64,000 nucleotides of DNA, taken from the NCBI GenBank assembly GCA_020161135.1, contig JAIUOB010000003.1:496001-560000 (forward strand), read 5' to 3'. Within the stretch, counting starts at the first letter, position 1; each line of letters starts with the position of its first letter. Below the pieces are notes generated by a model. The model saw only the letters and a program-made list of their open reading frames with translations, did no database searches and had not been told where the DNA came from. This document shows, one piece after another, positions 56,345 to 64,000 of the stretch. A program made the translations under genes and the position numbers. The stretch comes from Gemmatimonadota bacterium. GTDB taxonomy: Bacteria > Gemmatimonadota > Gemmatimonadetes > Gemmatimonadales > Gemmatimonadaceae.

Positions 56345-56785
56345 TCAGCCGCGAGCGCGCAGCGCGCCGACCAGACCCCGCAAGGCGTACTCGTAGCCGG
56401 CCGCGCCGAGGCCGCACACCATGCCGAGCGACGCGCTGGCGAGCATCGAATGCCGACGCTCCGGCTCGCGCGCGTGGATGTTGGAGAGGTGCACCTCGAC
56501 GAACGGGATCGCCGTCGCGCTGAATGCGTCGCGCAATGCGAGGCTGGTGTGCGTGTACGCGCCTGCGTTCACCACCACGCCCGCGACCTCGCCGCGCCAG
56601 GCGTGCAGTGTGTCGATGAGCGCGCCCTCGCTGTTCGACTGGGCGTGGCGCAGGGTGACGCCCAGCTCGTCGGCGACGACGCCGAGTGCCGCGAGAATGT
56701 CGTCGAGTGTGGCGCGCCCGTAGATGGCGGGCTCGCGCGTGCCCAACAGGTTGAGATTGGGACCGCTGAGAATTCCGATGTTCAC
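56345..56785 (-). CDS. aroQ: 3-Dehydroquinate dehydratase, type II
   Basis: AroQ removes water from 3-dehydroquinate in the shikimate pathway. The 146-residue product has ILSGPNLNLLGTREPAIYG (catalytic Arg and Tyr), QSNSEGALIDTLH, VVVNAGAYTHTSLALRDA and VEVHLSNIHAREPERRHS. The GTG start at 56785 overlaps the stop of the TPR gene as GTGA, giving the family's usual length. Confidence 0.97.
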   Translation of the reverse strand: MNIGILSGPNLNLLGTREPAIYGRATLDDILAALGVVADELGVTLRHAQSNSEGALIDTLHAWRGEVAGVVVNAGAYTHTSLALRDAFSATAIPFVEVHLSNIHAREPERRHSMLASASLGMVCGLGAAGYEYALRGLVGALRARG

Positions 56786-58944
56786 GGCGTGCCGAGGCCC
56801 TTGAGCCAAGCGGTGAATTGCGCGAGATCGTCGATGGCCTGCGGATCCGCGCCGGCGGGAGGCGTCGTCGGCGTCGGCTGTGGCACTCCTGGCGTCGCGA
56901 CGGTCGGCGCAGCCGACGCCGTGACAGCGGGATCCGGGAAGAACCGATCGAAGGAGAACGGATCGACCGGCGCAGACGCCTGCGGAGTGCGGGTCTCGGT
57001 CGGCGTCAGGATCGGCACTGCCGGCGTGGGGCGCGAGGCGCGCGCGGGCTGCGCCGCATAGCCGCCGCTGAACAGTCCGGGAGAAGCGGGCGTCTCCGCG
57101 TCGTCGGCGAAGGCCGCCGCCAGCTCACGCGCCGCAGCATCCGACGCCGGGTCCACCTCGGCGCCAAACAACAAGGCGAGCGACTCCGAAGCGCGCGGCG
57201 TGTGATAGGGGGCCGCTGATGCGGGCGTCGGCGTCGCCGATGTGGTGGGCGTCGCAACGGCCACGGTCGCCCGCGGGGGGGTGAAAGGCCGCTCGACGCG
57301 ACGCGCCGCCAGCGCCGCGAACTGTGCCCGCGCGGTGCGGACCGGGCCCGGGTTCTCGCTGAGCTGGCGGGCCTTCAGTTCAGCCAGCCGGTTGGCCAAC
57401 GCCGGGTTCGACGGCGCGCGCCGCACCAGCTCCTCGAAGACGGTGATCGCCCGATCGGTGAAGCCCTGCGCGACCAGCAGCTCCCCCATCGTCTCGGTCA
57501 CGAAGGCGTGGTCGTCCGCCGGCGGGAAAATGGCGTGCGCATCCAGCGCCTCGTCGTCCTGCGCCTCGTCCACCGCCTCCACGTCGTGCGACACCACGTC
57601 CTCCAGCGCCAGGTCATCCAGCGCGACGTCCTCCATCACGACGTCCGCCTCTGTTTCGATCACATCGTGATCGCCCTGGACTTGCTCGACCGGATCCATG
57701 CCGTCCGTGATCACGTCGGCGAACGACGCCACGGCCGCCGAGACAGGCGGTGTGGGGCGTTCGGGCAGCGCGAAGATTTGCACGGCATCGTGCTCCCCCG
57801 AGGCCCGGGCGTCCTCGGCGATCGCCTCCATGATGGCTTCGACCTCGGCGCTTGGCGCGGACACCGGTTCGGCGATCCACGGCAGCTCCGTCGACGATGC
57901 GAGCGGCGTGTCGAGCGGCGTCAGGTAGCGGGGCGTGAGTCCGCGCTCGGCAATGACCTCCTCGACCGAGAGCGGCGGGCCGGCCTCTTCCACGTCTGCG
58001 ACGACCAGGTCGAGGTCGACCGGGAGCTCCGGCTCGGGGTCGGGCAGGACCACCGGCGGCCGCTCCTCGGGGAGCGGGCCGAAGGCGGCTGCCACCTCGG
58101 GGGGGACGGGTGTCGAGAGCGGTGTCGCGGTGCGGGGGGACAGCGAGCGCGCGACGATGTCGGCCGTGTCGGGCCATGTGGGCGCGACGAGCCCTTCCTC
58201 GAAGGGGAGCGGTTCGGCCAGGACGTCGTCTTCGCCTGCGCCGTGGGCGTCCCCGGTTTCCTCATCCCTGCCCGAGTGGGCGCTCATCGCGTCGGCGGCG
58301 TCTGGCGCCGCGAGCTCGGCGTCGCCGAAAACGAACGGATCGTCGAGCGCGGCCGCCGCCGGCTCGAGGTCGGAGAGCGGCGGCAGCGCGGGGACGTCAA
58401 CCGGCGTCAGGGCGGCACTCACGACGGGCGTCGGTACGGAGATCGCAGGGACGTCGATCGGTGTCATGGCGGCCGCCACGACCGGCGTCGGCACGGCAAT
58501 CGCGGGGACCGCGTCGACCGGCGTGATGGCGGCCATCGGCGCGGCCGGGGTGACGAGTTCGGCGATGGCGGCCGCGATCTCTTCATTTCGCGGATCGGTC
58601 TCGAGGACGCGCTCGTACCAGCGGCGTGCCAGTGCGAAGGCGCCCTCGCGCCGCGCGATGTCACCGAGCTGGCGCAGGGCGATCAGGTTTTCGGGGTCGA
58701 GCCCCACCGCCTGCTCGAAGACGGCCCGGGCTTCGGCCAGTTCCCCGGCGTCGAAGAGGGCCTGTCCGAACACGATATAGCCACTCATGTGGCCGGGCTG
58801 CTTCGGCAGATGCTCGCGGCAGAGCGCAATCGCCTGCGCCACGTCCCCCGCCTTGCGCAGCTCGTTGGCGAGCGGCGCGAAGAAGCGGCGCGGATTCTCC
58901 TCGAACTTCTTCCGGAGCTCGTCGATCCGGGGAGCGGTGCTCAT
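56782..58944 (-). CDS. Large TPR protein with Pro/Ala/acidic linker
   Basis: The 720-residue product starts with TPR helices (about 1-130: FFAPLANELRKAGDVAQAIALCREHLPKQPGHMSGYIVFGQALF and LARRWYERVLETDPRNEEI). A proline-, alanine- and Asp/Glu-rich low-complexity region follows (about 130-480), which includes nearly three 19-20-residue repeats with the core PAIAVPTPVV. A second TPR-like pair lies at about 485-530 (FVTETMGELLVAQGFTDRAITVFEELVRRAPSNPALANRLAELKARQL). A Pro-rich C-terminus ends in FTAWLKGLGTP. No signal peptide. It probably acts as a scaffold; partners are unknown. A related-looking TPR protein lies at the right end of the window. Confidence 0.85.
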   Translation of the reverse strand: MSTAPRIDELRKKFEENPRRFFAPLANELRKAGDVAQAIALCREHLPKQPGHMSGYIVFGQALFDAGELAEARAVFEQAVGLDPENLIALRQLGDIARREGAFALARRWYERVLETDPRNEEIAAAIAELVTPAAPMAAITPVDAVPAIAVPTPVVAAAMTPIDVPAISVPTPVVSAALTPVDVPALPPLSDLEPAAAALDDPFVFGDAELAAPDAADAMSAHSGRDEETGDAHGAGEDDVLAEPLPFEEGLVAPTWPDTADIVARSLSPRTATPLSTPVPPEVAAAFGPLPEERPPVVLPDPEPELPVDLDLVVADVEEAGPPLSVEEVIAERGLTPRYLTPLDTPLASSTELPWIAEPVSAPSAEVEAIMEAIAEDARASGEHDAVQIFALPERPTPPVSAAVASFADVITDGMDPVEQVQGDHDVIETEADVVMEDVALDDLALEDVVSHDVEAVDEAQDDEALDAHAIFPPADDHAFVTETMGELLVAQGFTDRAITVFEELVRRAPSNPALANRLAELKARQLSENPGPVRTARAQFAALAARRVERPFTPPRATVAVATPTTSATPTPASAAPYHTPRASESLALLFGAEVDPASDAAARELAAAFADDAETPASPGLFSGGYAAQPARASRPTPAVPILTPTETRTPQASAPVDPFSFDRFFPDPAVTASAAPTVATPGVPQPTPTTPPAGADPQAIDDLAQFTAWLKGLGTP
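58391..58530 (-). repeat. In-gene 57-60 bp repeat (PTPVV motif)
   Basis: About two and a half copies of a 57-60 bp unit encode T-P-(V/I)-D-V-P-A-I-(A/S)-V-P-T-P-V-V-(A/S)-A-A-(M/L). Boundaries are approximate. Copies have diverged at synonymous and a few non-synonymous sites, so this is an older duplication. Confidence 0.5.
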
Positions 58945-59109
58945 GCGTACGGTGCCCTCTGGTGGTGTCCCGGCCCGACGTCACGTGGACGGAGCGCCGG
59001 CGGCGAATCCCCGGCGGCGGCCATCACATGCGCGCACGTGCGCGTGAACGTATCGCCGACGGGGGGTCGAATGTCAATCGTGATGAAGCGGTCGAAGTCG
59101 TGTCCTGCC

Positions 59110-59139
59110 TTGCCTTTAGACGATCGCGCCCACTAGGTT
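59110..59139 (+). promoter_or_regulatory. Putative promoter of the ppiD-like gene
   Basis: TTGCCT (59110-59115), 18-nt spacer, TAGGTT (59134-59139). The TAGGTTTC octamer is identical to that at the infC -10. The start would lie about 95 nt before the GTG. The rest of 58945-59239 holds no gene that I can support. Confidence 0.5.
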
Positions 59140-59239
59140 TCCGGACTCTGCTGGCACCCCTGTCCGCGCGCGCACTGCTGAGTTGCCGACGGGTGCCCTT
59201 CTGTTCGTTCGACCAACCTGACCTGAGGAGTGCCGCCCC

Positions 59240-61072
59240 GTGCTGCAATCGATGCGGAGCGCCGCGAAGTACATCTGGATCCTGATCGTCGCGGCGTTCG
59301 TCGGCAGCTTCCTGCTGTACGAAACCTCCGGCCTCGCGGGCCGTGCTCCAGTCACGACTACCACCACCATCGCGTCCGTTAACGGGGAGGCCATCCTCCT
59401 CACAACGTGGCAGAATGCGGTCGCTGCGCTCGAGCAGCAGCAGACGCAGCAGCTCGGTCGCGGCGTCAACATGGACGAGCGTCGCACGCTCGAGGATCGC
59501 GCCTTCGAGGAGCTGGTCAACGAGGTGCTGCTGCAGCAGGAGTACAAGCGGCGTGGCATCACGGTAACTGACGACGAAATCCTGCAGGCGGCACGCATCG
59601 CGCCGCCGCCGCAGGCCCAGCAGGCGCCGGATCTCCAGACCGATGGGAAGTTCGACATCGAGAAGTACCGCCGCCTGCTCGCGAGCCCGATGGCACGTCA
59701 GTCGGGGATGCTGGCCGGTCTCGAGCAGTACTATCGCGCCGAAATCCCGAAGCAGAAGCTGTTCGACCAGATCGCGAGTGGCGCGTACCTCTCCGATGAG
59801 CGCCTCTGGCAGATGTACCGCGACCGTCACGACAGCGCGTCGGTGAGCTACGTGGTGCTGGGCACGGCCGCCCTCACGGACACGGCCGTCACCGTCACGG
59901 ACGCCGAGATCTCCCAGTTCTACGAGCGCAACAAGGCGCGCTTCGAGGCGCCGGGGCGTGCGGTGGTCTCGCTGGTCACGGTACCGCGCAGCATCACCGC
60001 TGCCGACTCGGCGGCATCACGCGCGCGCATCGACGCGCTGCGTGCGGAGATCGTCGGCGGCACCAAGTTCGAGGATGTGGCGAAGCGCGAGTCTGCCGAC
60101 TCGGTCTCGGGGGCGCAGGGCGGATCGCTCGGCAAGCGCCCCAAGGGTTCCCTCACGCCGAAGTTCGAGGAAGTGGCGTTCACGCTCAAGCCGGGCGAGC
60201 TGTCGCAGCCGGTGCTCACGCCGTTCGGCTGGCACCTCATCCGCCTGAACAGCAAGCAGGGCGACACGATCGACGTGAGCCACCTGCTCGTGGTGGTCGC
60301 GCAGAGCGACTCGAGCGCCATGCGCACCGATCGCCGCGCCGATTCGCTGGCCACGCGCGGTGCGAGCCAGGAAGATCCCAAGGCGTTCGATGACGCGGCC
60401 AAGGCTCTTGGCCTCACGCCGGCCTCGGTGGTCGTCATCGACAAGGAGCCGCTGTCGTTCGCCGGTCGGTACGTGCCCTCGGTGAGCGGCTGGGCCTTCT
60501 CGGGCGTGCGCCCGGGCGAGTCGAGCGATCTCTTCGACGCGCCGGACGCGTACTATCTCGCGCGCCTCGACTCGCTCACGCCGGGCGGTGTGCAGCCGTT
60601 GAGCGCGGTGAAGGCGGAGATCCAGCGCCGTCTGGCGCGCGACAAGCGCGTCGAGAAGCTCCGTCCGCTGGCCGAGCAGTTGGTCGCCGCGGCGAAGAGC
60701 AGCTCCCTCGAAGCGGCTGCCGCACAGCGCCAGCTTGCCGTCGAGAAGTCGGGGATGTTCTCCCGCATCGACGCGGTGGCGGGTCTGGGCCAGTTCACGG
60801 CGGCGGTCGGTGGCGCCTTCGCGGTGCCGGTTGGCCAGGTGGGCGGGCCCTTCCGCGGTCTCGATGGCATGGTGGTGATGCGCGTGGACAGCCGTGTCGA
60901 CGCCCAGCGCAGCACGTTCGAGGCCGAGAAGGCCATCCAGCGCGCGCAGATGATGCAGCAGCTCCGTCAGCAGCGCGTCGAAGAGTTCCTCCGGAATCTC
61001 CGGGAGAGCGTGAAGGTCGACGACAAGCGCCAGGCGGTCATGGCGCAGCTCCGGCGTCAGACCCCGGCCTGA
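59240..61072 (+). CDS. Membrane-anchored peptidyl-prolyl isomerase (PpiD/SurA-like)
   Basis: The 610-residue product is anchored by one N-terminal membrane helix (YIWILIVAAFVGSFLLY, residues about 11-27) with the rest in the periplasm. A SurA-N-like chaperone region (VNGEAILLTTWQNAVAALEQ to about 240) is followed by a parvulin domain (about 215-345: PRSITAADSAASRARIDALRAEIVGGTKFEDVAKRESADSVSGAQGGSLG and FGWHLIRL). A second, degenerate parvulin-like region and a helical tail follow. It would fold outer-membrane and periplasmic proteins. GTG 59240 has GAGGAG 9 nt upstream; ATG 59252 is an alternative. Confidence 0.92.
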   Translation: MLQSMRSAAKYIWILIVAAFVGSFLLYETSGLAGRAPVTTTTTIASVNGEAILLTTWQNAVAALEQQQTQQLGRGVNMDERRTLEDRAFEELVNEVLLQQEYKRRGITVTDDEILQAARIAPPPQAQQAPDLQTDGKFDIEKYRRLLASPMARQSGMLAGLEQYYRAEIPKQKLFDQIASGAYLSDERLWQMYRDRHDSASVSYVVLGTAALTDTAVTVTDAEISQFYERNKARFEAPGRAVVSLVTVPRSITAADSAASRARIDALRAEIVGGTKFEDVAKRESADSVSGAQGGSLGKRPKGSLTPKFEEVAFTLKPGELSQPVLTPFGWHLIRLNSKQGDTIDVSHLLVVVAQSDSSAMRTDRRADSLATRGASQEDPKAFDDAAKALGLTPASVVVIDKEPLSFAGRYVPSVSGWAFSGVRPGESSDLFDAPDAYYLARLDSLTPGGVQPLSAVKAEIQRRLARDKRVEKLRPLAEQLVAAAKSSSLEAAAAQRQLAVEKSGMFSRIDAVAGLGQFTAAVGGAFAVPVGQVGGPFRGLDGMVVMRVDSRVDAQRSTFEAEKAIQRAQMMQQLRQQRVEEFLRNLRESVKVDDKRQAVMAQLRRQTPA

Positions 61073-61090
61073 TCGGCCCGCGCGAAGCGA

Positions 61091-61126
61091 AACGCCCCCG
61101 CGACGAGCGATCGTCGCGGGGGCGTT
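61091..61126 (+). terminator. Terminator hairpin after the ppiD-like gene
   Basis: A perfect 16-bp GC-rich stem (61091-61106 with 61111-61126) has a GCGA tetraloop. It lies 18 nt after the stop codon, between convergent genes, so it may serve tatA transcripts as well. The U-run is poor (TTGTGCTTC). Confidence 0.7.
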
Positions 61127-61169
61127 GTGCTTCGGGGGTGCGATCGGGCGCCACACGCGCCCGCAGCGG

Positions 61170-61424
61170 TCAGTTGAGCAGGCGCTTGGGCTCGGGACGC
61201 GGCTCTTCTTCGCGCGCCTCCATGGGATTGCCCTGCGCGATGCGCTGGTCGTTGCGCGGCGTCTCAGTGATCTGCTTCTGCGCGTCACTGAGATTGCGCT
61301 TGAACTCGTTGATGCCCTTGCCGAGCGAGCCCGCGATCTCCGGGATACGCTTGGCCCCGAAAAGCAGCAGGACGATCACCAGAATGATCAGGATCTCGCC
61401 GAAGCCGAAGTTGCCGAAGTTCAT
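61170..61424 (-). CDS. tatA: Sec-independent protein translocase TatA
   Basis: TatA forms the pore of the twin-arginine export system. The 84-residue product has the short N-terminal helix FGEILIILVIVLLLFGAKR, then the amphipathic helix IPEIAGSLGKGINEFKRNLSD and a polar tail. The FG before the hinge is the family hallmark. AGGAG lies 7 nt before ATG 61424. It could be TatB in role, but the short tail favours TatA. tatC is not visible in the window. Confidence 0.95.
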   Translation of the reverse strand: MNFGNFGFGEILIILVIVLLLFGAKRIPEIAGSLGKGINEFKRNLSDAQKQITETPRNDQRIAQGNPMEAREEEPRPEPKRLLN

Positions 61425-61433
61425 GGGATACTC

Positions 61434-61718
61434 CTAGAACAGGGAGCGCGCGATGAGGTAGGCGATCAGTACTCCCAGAAGGCTCAGGAGCGAGACGTCC
61501 AGGGCAACAGGTCCAACCGCAAACTTCAATATAATCAGGTCGATCGGAAGGGGCCCGATCTCCGGTGTGACGCCGGTCGTCAGGAATTCCTTCACCGCGC
61601 CGGCGGGGAGGAAGCGCCGGGCCACCTGCGTGAGGAGCCCCCCCGCGACGAAGCCCGCGGACAGGACGAGGACATGGAACAGCGGGCGATGCTTCGCCGT
61701 GCCGGTGCGCGCCTTCAC
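61434..61718 (-). CDS. DUF4321-like small membrane protein
   Basis: The 94-residue product has two hydrophobic segments: FHVLVLSAGFVAGGLLTQVARRF and, after a GPLPIDLIILKFAVGPVALDV stretch, LLSLLGVLIAYLIARSLF. The pattern resembles the DUF4321 family of small membrane proteins; function is unknown. The GTG start at 61718 overlaps the polyprenyl synthase stop (GTGA). It lies 9 nt before tatA, so the two are probably cotranslated. Confidence 0.8.
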   Translation of the reverse strand: MKARTGTAKHRPLFHVLVLSAGFVAGGLLTQVARRFLPAGAVKEFLTTGVTPEIGPLPIDLIILKFAVGPVALDVSLLSLLGVLIAYLIARSLF

Positions 61719-62719
61719 CACCGGCGCTCCACGACGTAGGCGATGGACTCGAGCAAGGAGGCGCGCGCCGCCCCATCGGGAAGGTCGCCGAGCGCCTCCT
61801 CGGCCTCCCGCGAGAACTGGTCCGCGCGACGCCGTGCATAATCCAACCCCCCGTGCGCCCGGACGATCCCGACCACCTCGGCGATCGCCTCGTCGTCGGG
61901 CTCCGCTGCCGCGAACAGCGCCTCGACGCGCATGCGCGCGCCGCCGTCCATCTCCCGCAGCGCCGCGATAAGCGGAAGCGTGACCTTGTGCTCCTTGAGG
62001 TCGAGCCCGCTCGGCTTGCCGGTCATCTCCTGCCCTTCCGTGTAGTCGAGCAGGTCGTCGGCCACCTGGAATGCCATGCCGAGGCGCTCCCCGAAGCGAT
62101 GCAACGCGGCGCGGTGTCGCTGCGCTCCGCACAGCGCGCCCACATCGCAGGCGGCCATGAACAGCGACGCCGTCTTGGCCCGGATGAGCGTCTCGTAGTC
62201 GCGCTCCGAGAAGGCCAGCGCATCGAACGCGGCCAACTGCCGGATCTCGCCGAGCGTCATCTCGTTCGAGGCGACGGTGATGCTGCGCATCGCTTCGAGA
62301 TCGCCGATCGTGACGAGTTCACGCAACGCGCGCAGGTACAGGTAGTCGCCCATGATGACCGACACCTGATGACTGAACAGCGCATTCACCGTCGGCATGC
62401 CGCGACGCAACGCCGAATGATCGACGGAGTCGTCGTGCACGAGCGTGGCCAGGTGGATCAGCTCGATGATGGCCGCGAACGTGATGGCCTTGCGCGGCGG
62501 CGGCGCTTCGATGCTGCTGGCGAGCAGCAGGAGCGTCGGGCGAAAGAGCTTGCCCTTCATGCGCATGAGGTGCTCCTGCACCTCGGCCACGAGCGGCACA
62601 TCGGCGCTGACGATGCGCCACAGTTCGTCGGAGACGGCCGCGAGCTCGCCCTGCACCGGCGACTGAATGTCGCGCAGTGCAGCAGCCAGCGCGGACGGCG
62701 TCCGCGTGGTCAACGTCAT
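61715..62719 (-). CDS. Polyprenyl (E-)diphosphate synthase
   Basis: This 334-residue trans-isoprenyl diphosphate synthase elongates allylic diphosphates with IPP. Both aspartate-rich motifs are intact: LVHDDSVDHSALRRG (first, DDxxD) and FQVADDLLDYTEGQ (second), with GKLFRPTLLLLAS upstream. It resembles the octaprenyl/heptaprenyl synthases that make the side chain of menaquinone or ubiquinone (IspB/HepT type). ATG 62719 overlaps the TPR gene stop as ATGA. Confidence 0.95.
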   Translation of the reverse strand: MTLTTRTPSALAAALRDIQSPVQGELAAVSDELWRIVSADVPLVAEVQEHLMRMKGKLFRPTLLLLASSIEAPPPRKAITFAAIIELIHLATLVHDDSVDHSALRRGMPTVNALFSHQVSVIMGDYLYLRALRELVTIGDLEAMRSITVASNEMTLGEIRQLAAFDALAFSERDYETLIRAKTASLFMAACDVGALCGAQRHRAALHRFGERLGMAFQVADDLLDYTEGQEMTGKPSGLDLKEHKVTLPLIAALREMDGGARMRVEALFAAAEPDDEAIAEVVGIVRAHGGLDYARRRADQFSREAEEALGDLPDGAARASLLESIAYVVERRW

Positions 62720-64000
62720 CGTGCGGCCTGTTCCAGCGCTGCCAGGCGGGCCGCTACGTCTCGGAAGGTGATGTCGGTGGCGTACACGCGATGAAAATAG
62801 CTACGAGCCTCGTCCCATCGCTGCAGGGACTCACAGGAAATTGCCAGCAGGTACAATACCCCAACCCGCTGGTCGTCGCCGAGTCCCGGCTCGTGGAGGG
62901 CCCGCGACAGGACCGTGGCCGCCACCTGGAACCGTCCCTGCTCCACGAAGCACTGGCCCAGTGCCTCGTAGGCCGGGAGCCGGTTCCCCTGCCCGCGGAG
63001 GGCCTTCTGGAACTCCGCGATCGCATCGTCGAGAAGTCCCATCTCCTTGTACGCGACGCCGAGGTCATAGTGGCTCTCGAAGTCGTCCTCGCCGAGGGAG
63101 CGTGAGACCCCCTCCTTGAAGTGCCGCAGCAATGCCTCGAAGTCGGCCTGCTCGTTGCCGGTGACCTCGGGTTCGTGCATGCGCAGCCGCGTCGAGCTGG
63201 GCTCGTCGTCGTGCCGCAGCCAGGTGGCGAGATCGACGTACCCATCGGCCACCGGCGGGGGCGGCGGCGGCGCGGCCGCACCCAGGGCCGTGCGGGCCCG
63301 CATGTCGTGCGGATCGAGCTCCAGCACGCGCACATAGACCGCCCGGGCGCGCGCCTCCTCGCCCATGCGCACCAGCGCGTCGGCGAGGTCGAGGTACGCA
63401 TACTGCAGACGTTCGAGATCGTGCAGGCGAATGGCGAGTTCGACGCGACGCTGATGGAAGGGGATGCGGTCCGGACCGACCGCCACCATCTCGTCGCTGA
63501 CTTCCGCCGATCCCGCGAGATCACCGGCGTCGGCCATCCCCTGTCGCACGACTTCGAGCTCGGCGAGCGCAGCCTCCCGGTCACCGGACTCCAGCAGCGC
63601 CTCGGCAAGCCGCCGACGAAGCGCCCAGTTGGACGGCAGCCGCTGGACCGCAGCCCGTAGCGCGTCGCGCCGAGACGAGGCGACGGCCGCCGCCTCAACG
63701 GCGACCGCGGCGATGGGCAGCGCCGGCGTCGGGCGCACGACCGAGGCGGGAGCGATCGGCGTGGCGTCCACCTGCTCGTCGGCGTCGCTGGTCGAGTCGA
63801 TCGGCTCGACGGTGGTCGCCTCCTCGATCGGCGTCGGGATGACCACCGGCGCCGCGTCGATCGGCGTCGGGATCACCACCGGGGTCGCATCGATCGGCGT
63901 CGGGATCACCACCGGGGTCGCGTCGATCGGCGTCGGGATCACCACCGGGGTCGCATCGATCGGCGTCGGGATCACCACCGGCGTCGCATCGATCGGCGTC
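62716..64000 (-). CDS. TPR protein with tandem PTPIDATP repeats (5' end outside window)
   Basis: The visible 428 residues are the C-terminal part of a large TPR protein. From the C-terminus: TPR pairs (ESHYDLGVAYKEMGLLDDAIAEFQKALRGQGNRLPAYEALGQCFVEQGRFQVAATVLSRAL and similar), a Pro-rich break (AAPPPPPPVADGY), more TPR-like helices (NWALRRRLAEALLESGDREAALAELEVV), and an N-terminal low-complexity stretch of VVIPTPIDATP repeated at least five times up to the window edge. The true start is off the right end. The linker style (PTP, Asp, Thr-Pro) resembles that of the 720-residue TPR protein at 56.8-58.9 kb. Confidence 0.88.
   Translation of the reverse strand, partial: TPIDATPVVIPTPIDATPVVIPTPIDATPVVIPTPIDATPVVIPTPIDAAPVVIPTPIEEATTVEPIDSTSDADEQVDATPIAPASVVRPTPALPIAAVAVEAAAVASSRRDALRAAVQRLPSNWALRRRLAEALLESGDREAALAELEVVRQGMADAGDLAGSAEVSDEMVAVGPDRIPFHQRRVELAIRLHDLERLQYAYLDLADALVRMGEEARARAVYVRVLELDPHDMRARTALGAAAPPPPPPVADGYVDLATWLRHDDEPSSTRLRMHEPEVTGNEQADFEALLRHFKEGVSRSLGEDDFESHYDLGVAYKEMGLLDDAIAEFQKALRGQGNRLPAYEALGQCFVEQGRFQVAATVLSRALHEPGLGDDQRVGVLYLLAISCESLQRWDEARSYFHRVYATDITFRDVAARLAALEQAAR
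63848..64000. repeat. 33-bp in-frame minisatellite
   Basis: Four full 33-bp units (63848-63880, 63881-63913, 63914-63946, 63947-63979) and a partial fifth (63980-64000) differ at only one to three positions each. The array continues past the window edge and has a degenerate unit on its left. Each unit encodes 11 residues in frame. Confidence 0.9.

Overview
This window comes from the chromosome of a high-GC, Gram-negative-type bacterium. It has a TonB-dependent receptor, a PpiD-type periplasmic chaperone, TatA, and HldA and GmhA for heptose synthesis. The gene content and protein style (Rex, an RsbU/W/V partner switch, two large TPR proteins, a PP2C phosphatase with a GAF-like region) fit a Gemmatimonadota-like lineage. 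That assignment is inference from gene content, not from a marker search. The window is densely packed housekeeping DNA, almost all on the minus strand. Only rex, hldA, two tRNA genes and the ppiD-like gene lie on the plus strand. I see no transposase, integrase, phage gene, CRISPR array or attachment site. ATGA, GTGA or TGATG stop/start overlaps are very common, so most genes sit in long translationally coupled runs.

Layout, left to right. 1-5.7 kb: infC-rpmI-rplT, pheST, a coiled-coil gene and zapA, read leftward from a promoter near 5.68 kb with a long leader. 5.7-8.3 kb: a metallo-beta-lactamase-fold protein and a DEDDh exonuclease, then divergent rex with a perfect Rex operator. 8.2-21.6 kb: one leftward run starting at rpsU (promoter at 21.6 kb): rpsU, yqeY, mutS2, dnaG, a zinc-ribbon coiled-coil gene, recJ, rsmD, coaD, pta, an RsbV/RsbW/RsbU partner-switching set and rsmA. 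21.7-29.7 kb: obgE, dprA, hemW, hrcA, dnaJ, prmA, rsmE and a HIT gene, preceded by an AhpD/CMD-like gene. 29.7-33.3 kb: an asparaginase-like enzyme, an EamA transporter divergent from hldA, then tRNA(CAU) and tRNA-Val(CAC). 33.3-40.4 kb: gmhA, an SDR gene, the CCA-adding enzyme, rarA, a LEA14-like lipoprotein and hflX, plus a CpsB-like PHP phosphatase. 40.4-46.5 kb: recA, recX, alaS and a small unknown; then yraN and a glycerophosphodiesterase. 46.6-59 kb: TPR protein, aroQ, M24 peptidase, accB, pilT, accC and ftsK, followed by a separately promoted TonB-dependent receptor. 59-64 kb: the ppiD-like gene, and opposite it TPR gene, polyprenyl synthase, DUF4321-like gene and tatA.

The window joins translation (aminoacyl-tRNA synthetases, IF3, ribosomal proteins, rRNA methylases, tRNAs, CCA enzyme), DNA replication and repair (dnaG, recJ, mutS2, recA, recX, rarA, dprA, exonuclease), cell division (zapA, ftsK, obgE), stress control (hrcA/dnaJ, rex, RsbUVW) and envelope biogenesis (hldA/gmhA, ispB-type synthase, accBC, tatA, ppiD).

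The most interesting signals are regulatory. They are: a recurring TANNNT-6 nt-start arrangement suggesting leaderless mRNAs; a family of promoters with a TAGGWT -10; an ATT-started infC with a good ribosome-binding site; an hflX with no standard start codon; a branched RNA structure between recA and recX; a four-unit 11-bp repeat upstream of the TonB receptor; a 14-bp perfect hairpin at the pheS start; and a 33-bp in-frame minisatellite in a TPR gene. I see no wholly new multi-gene system.
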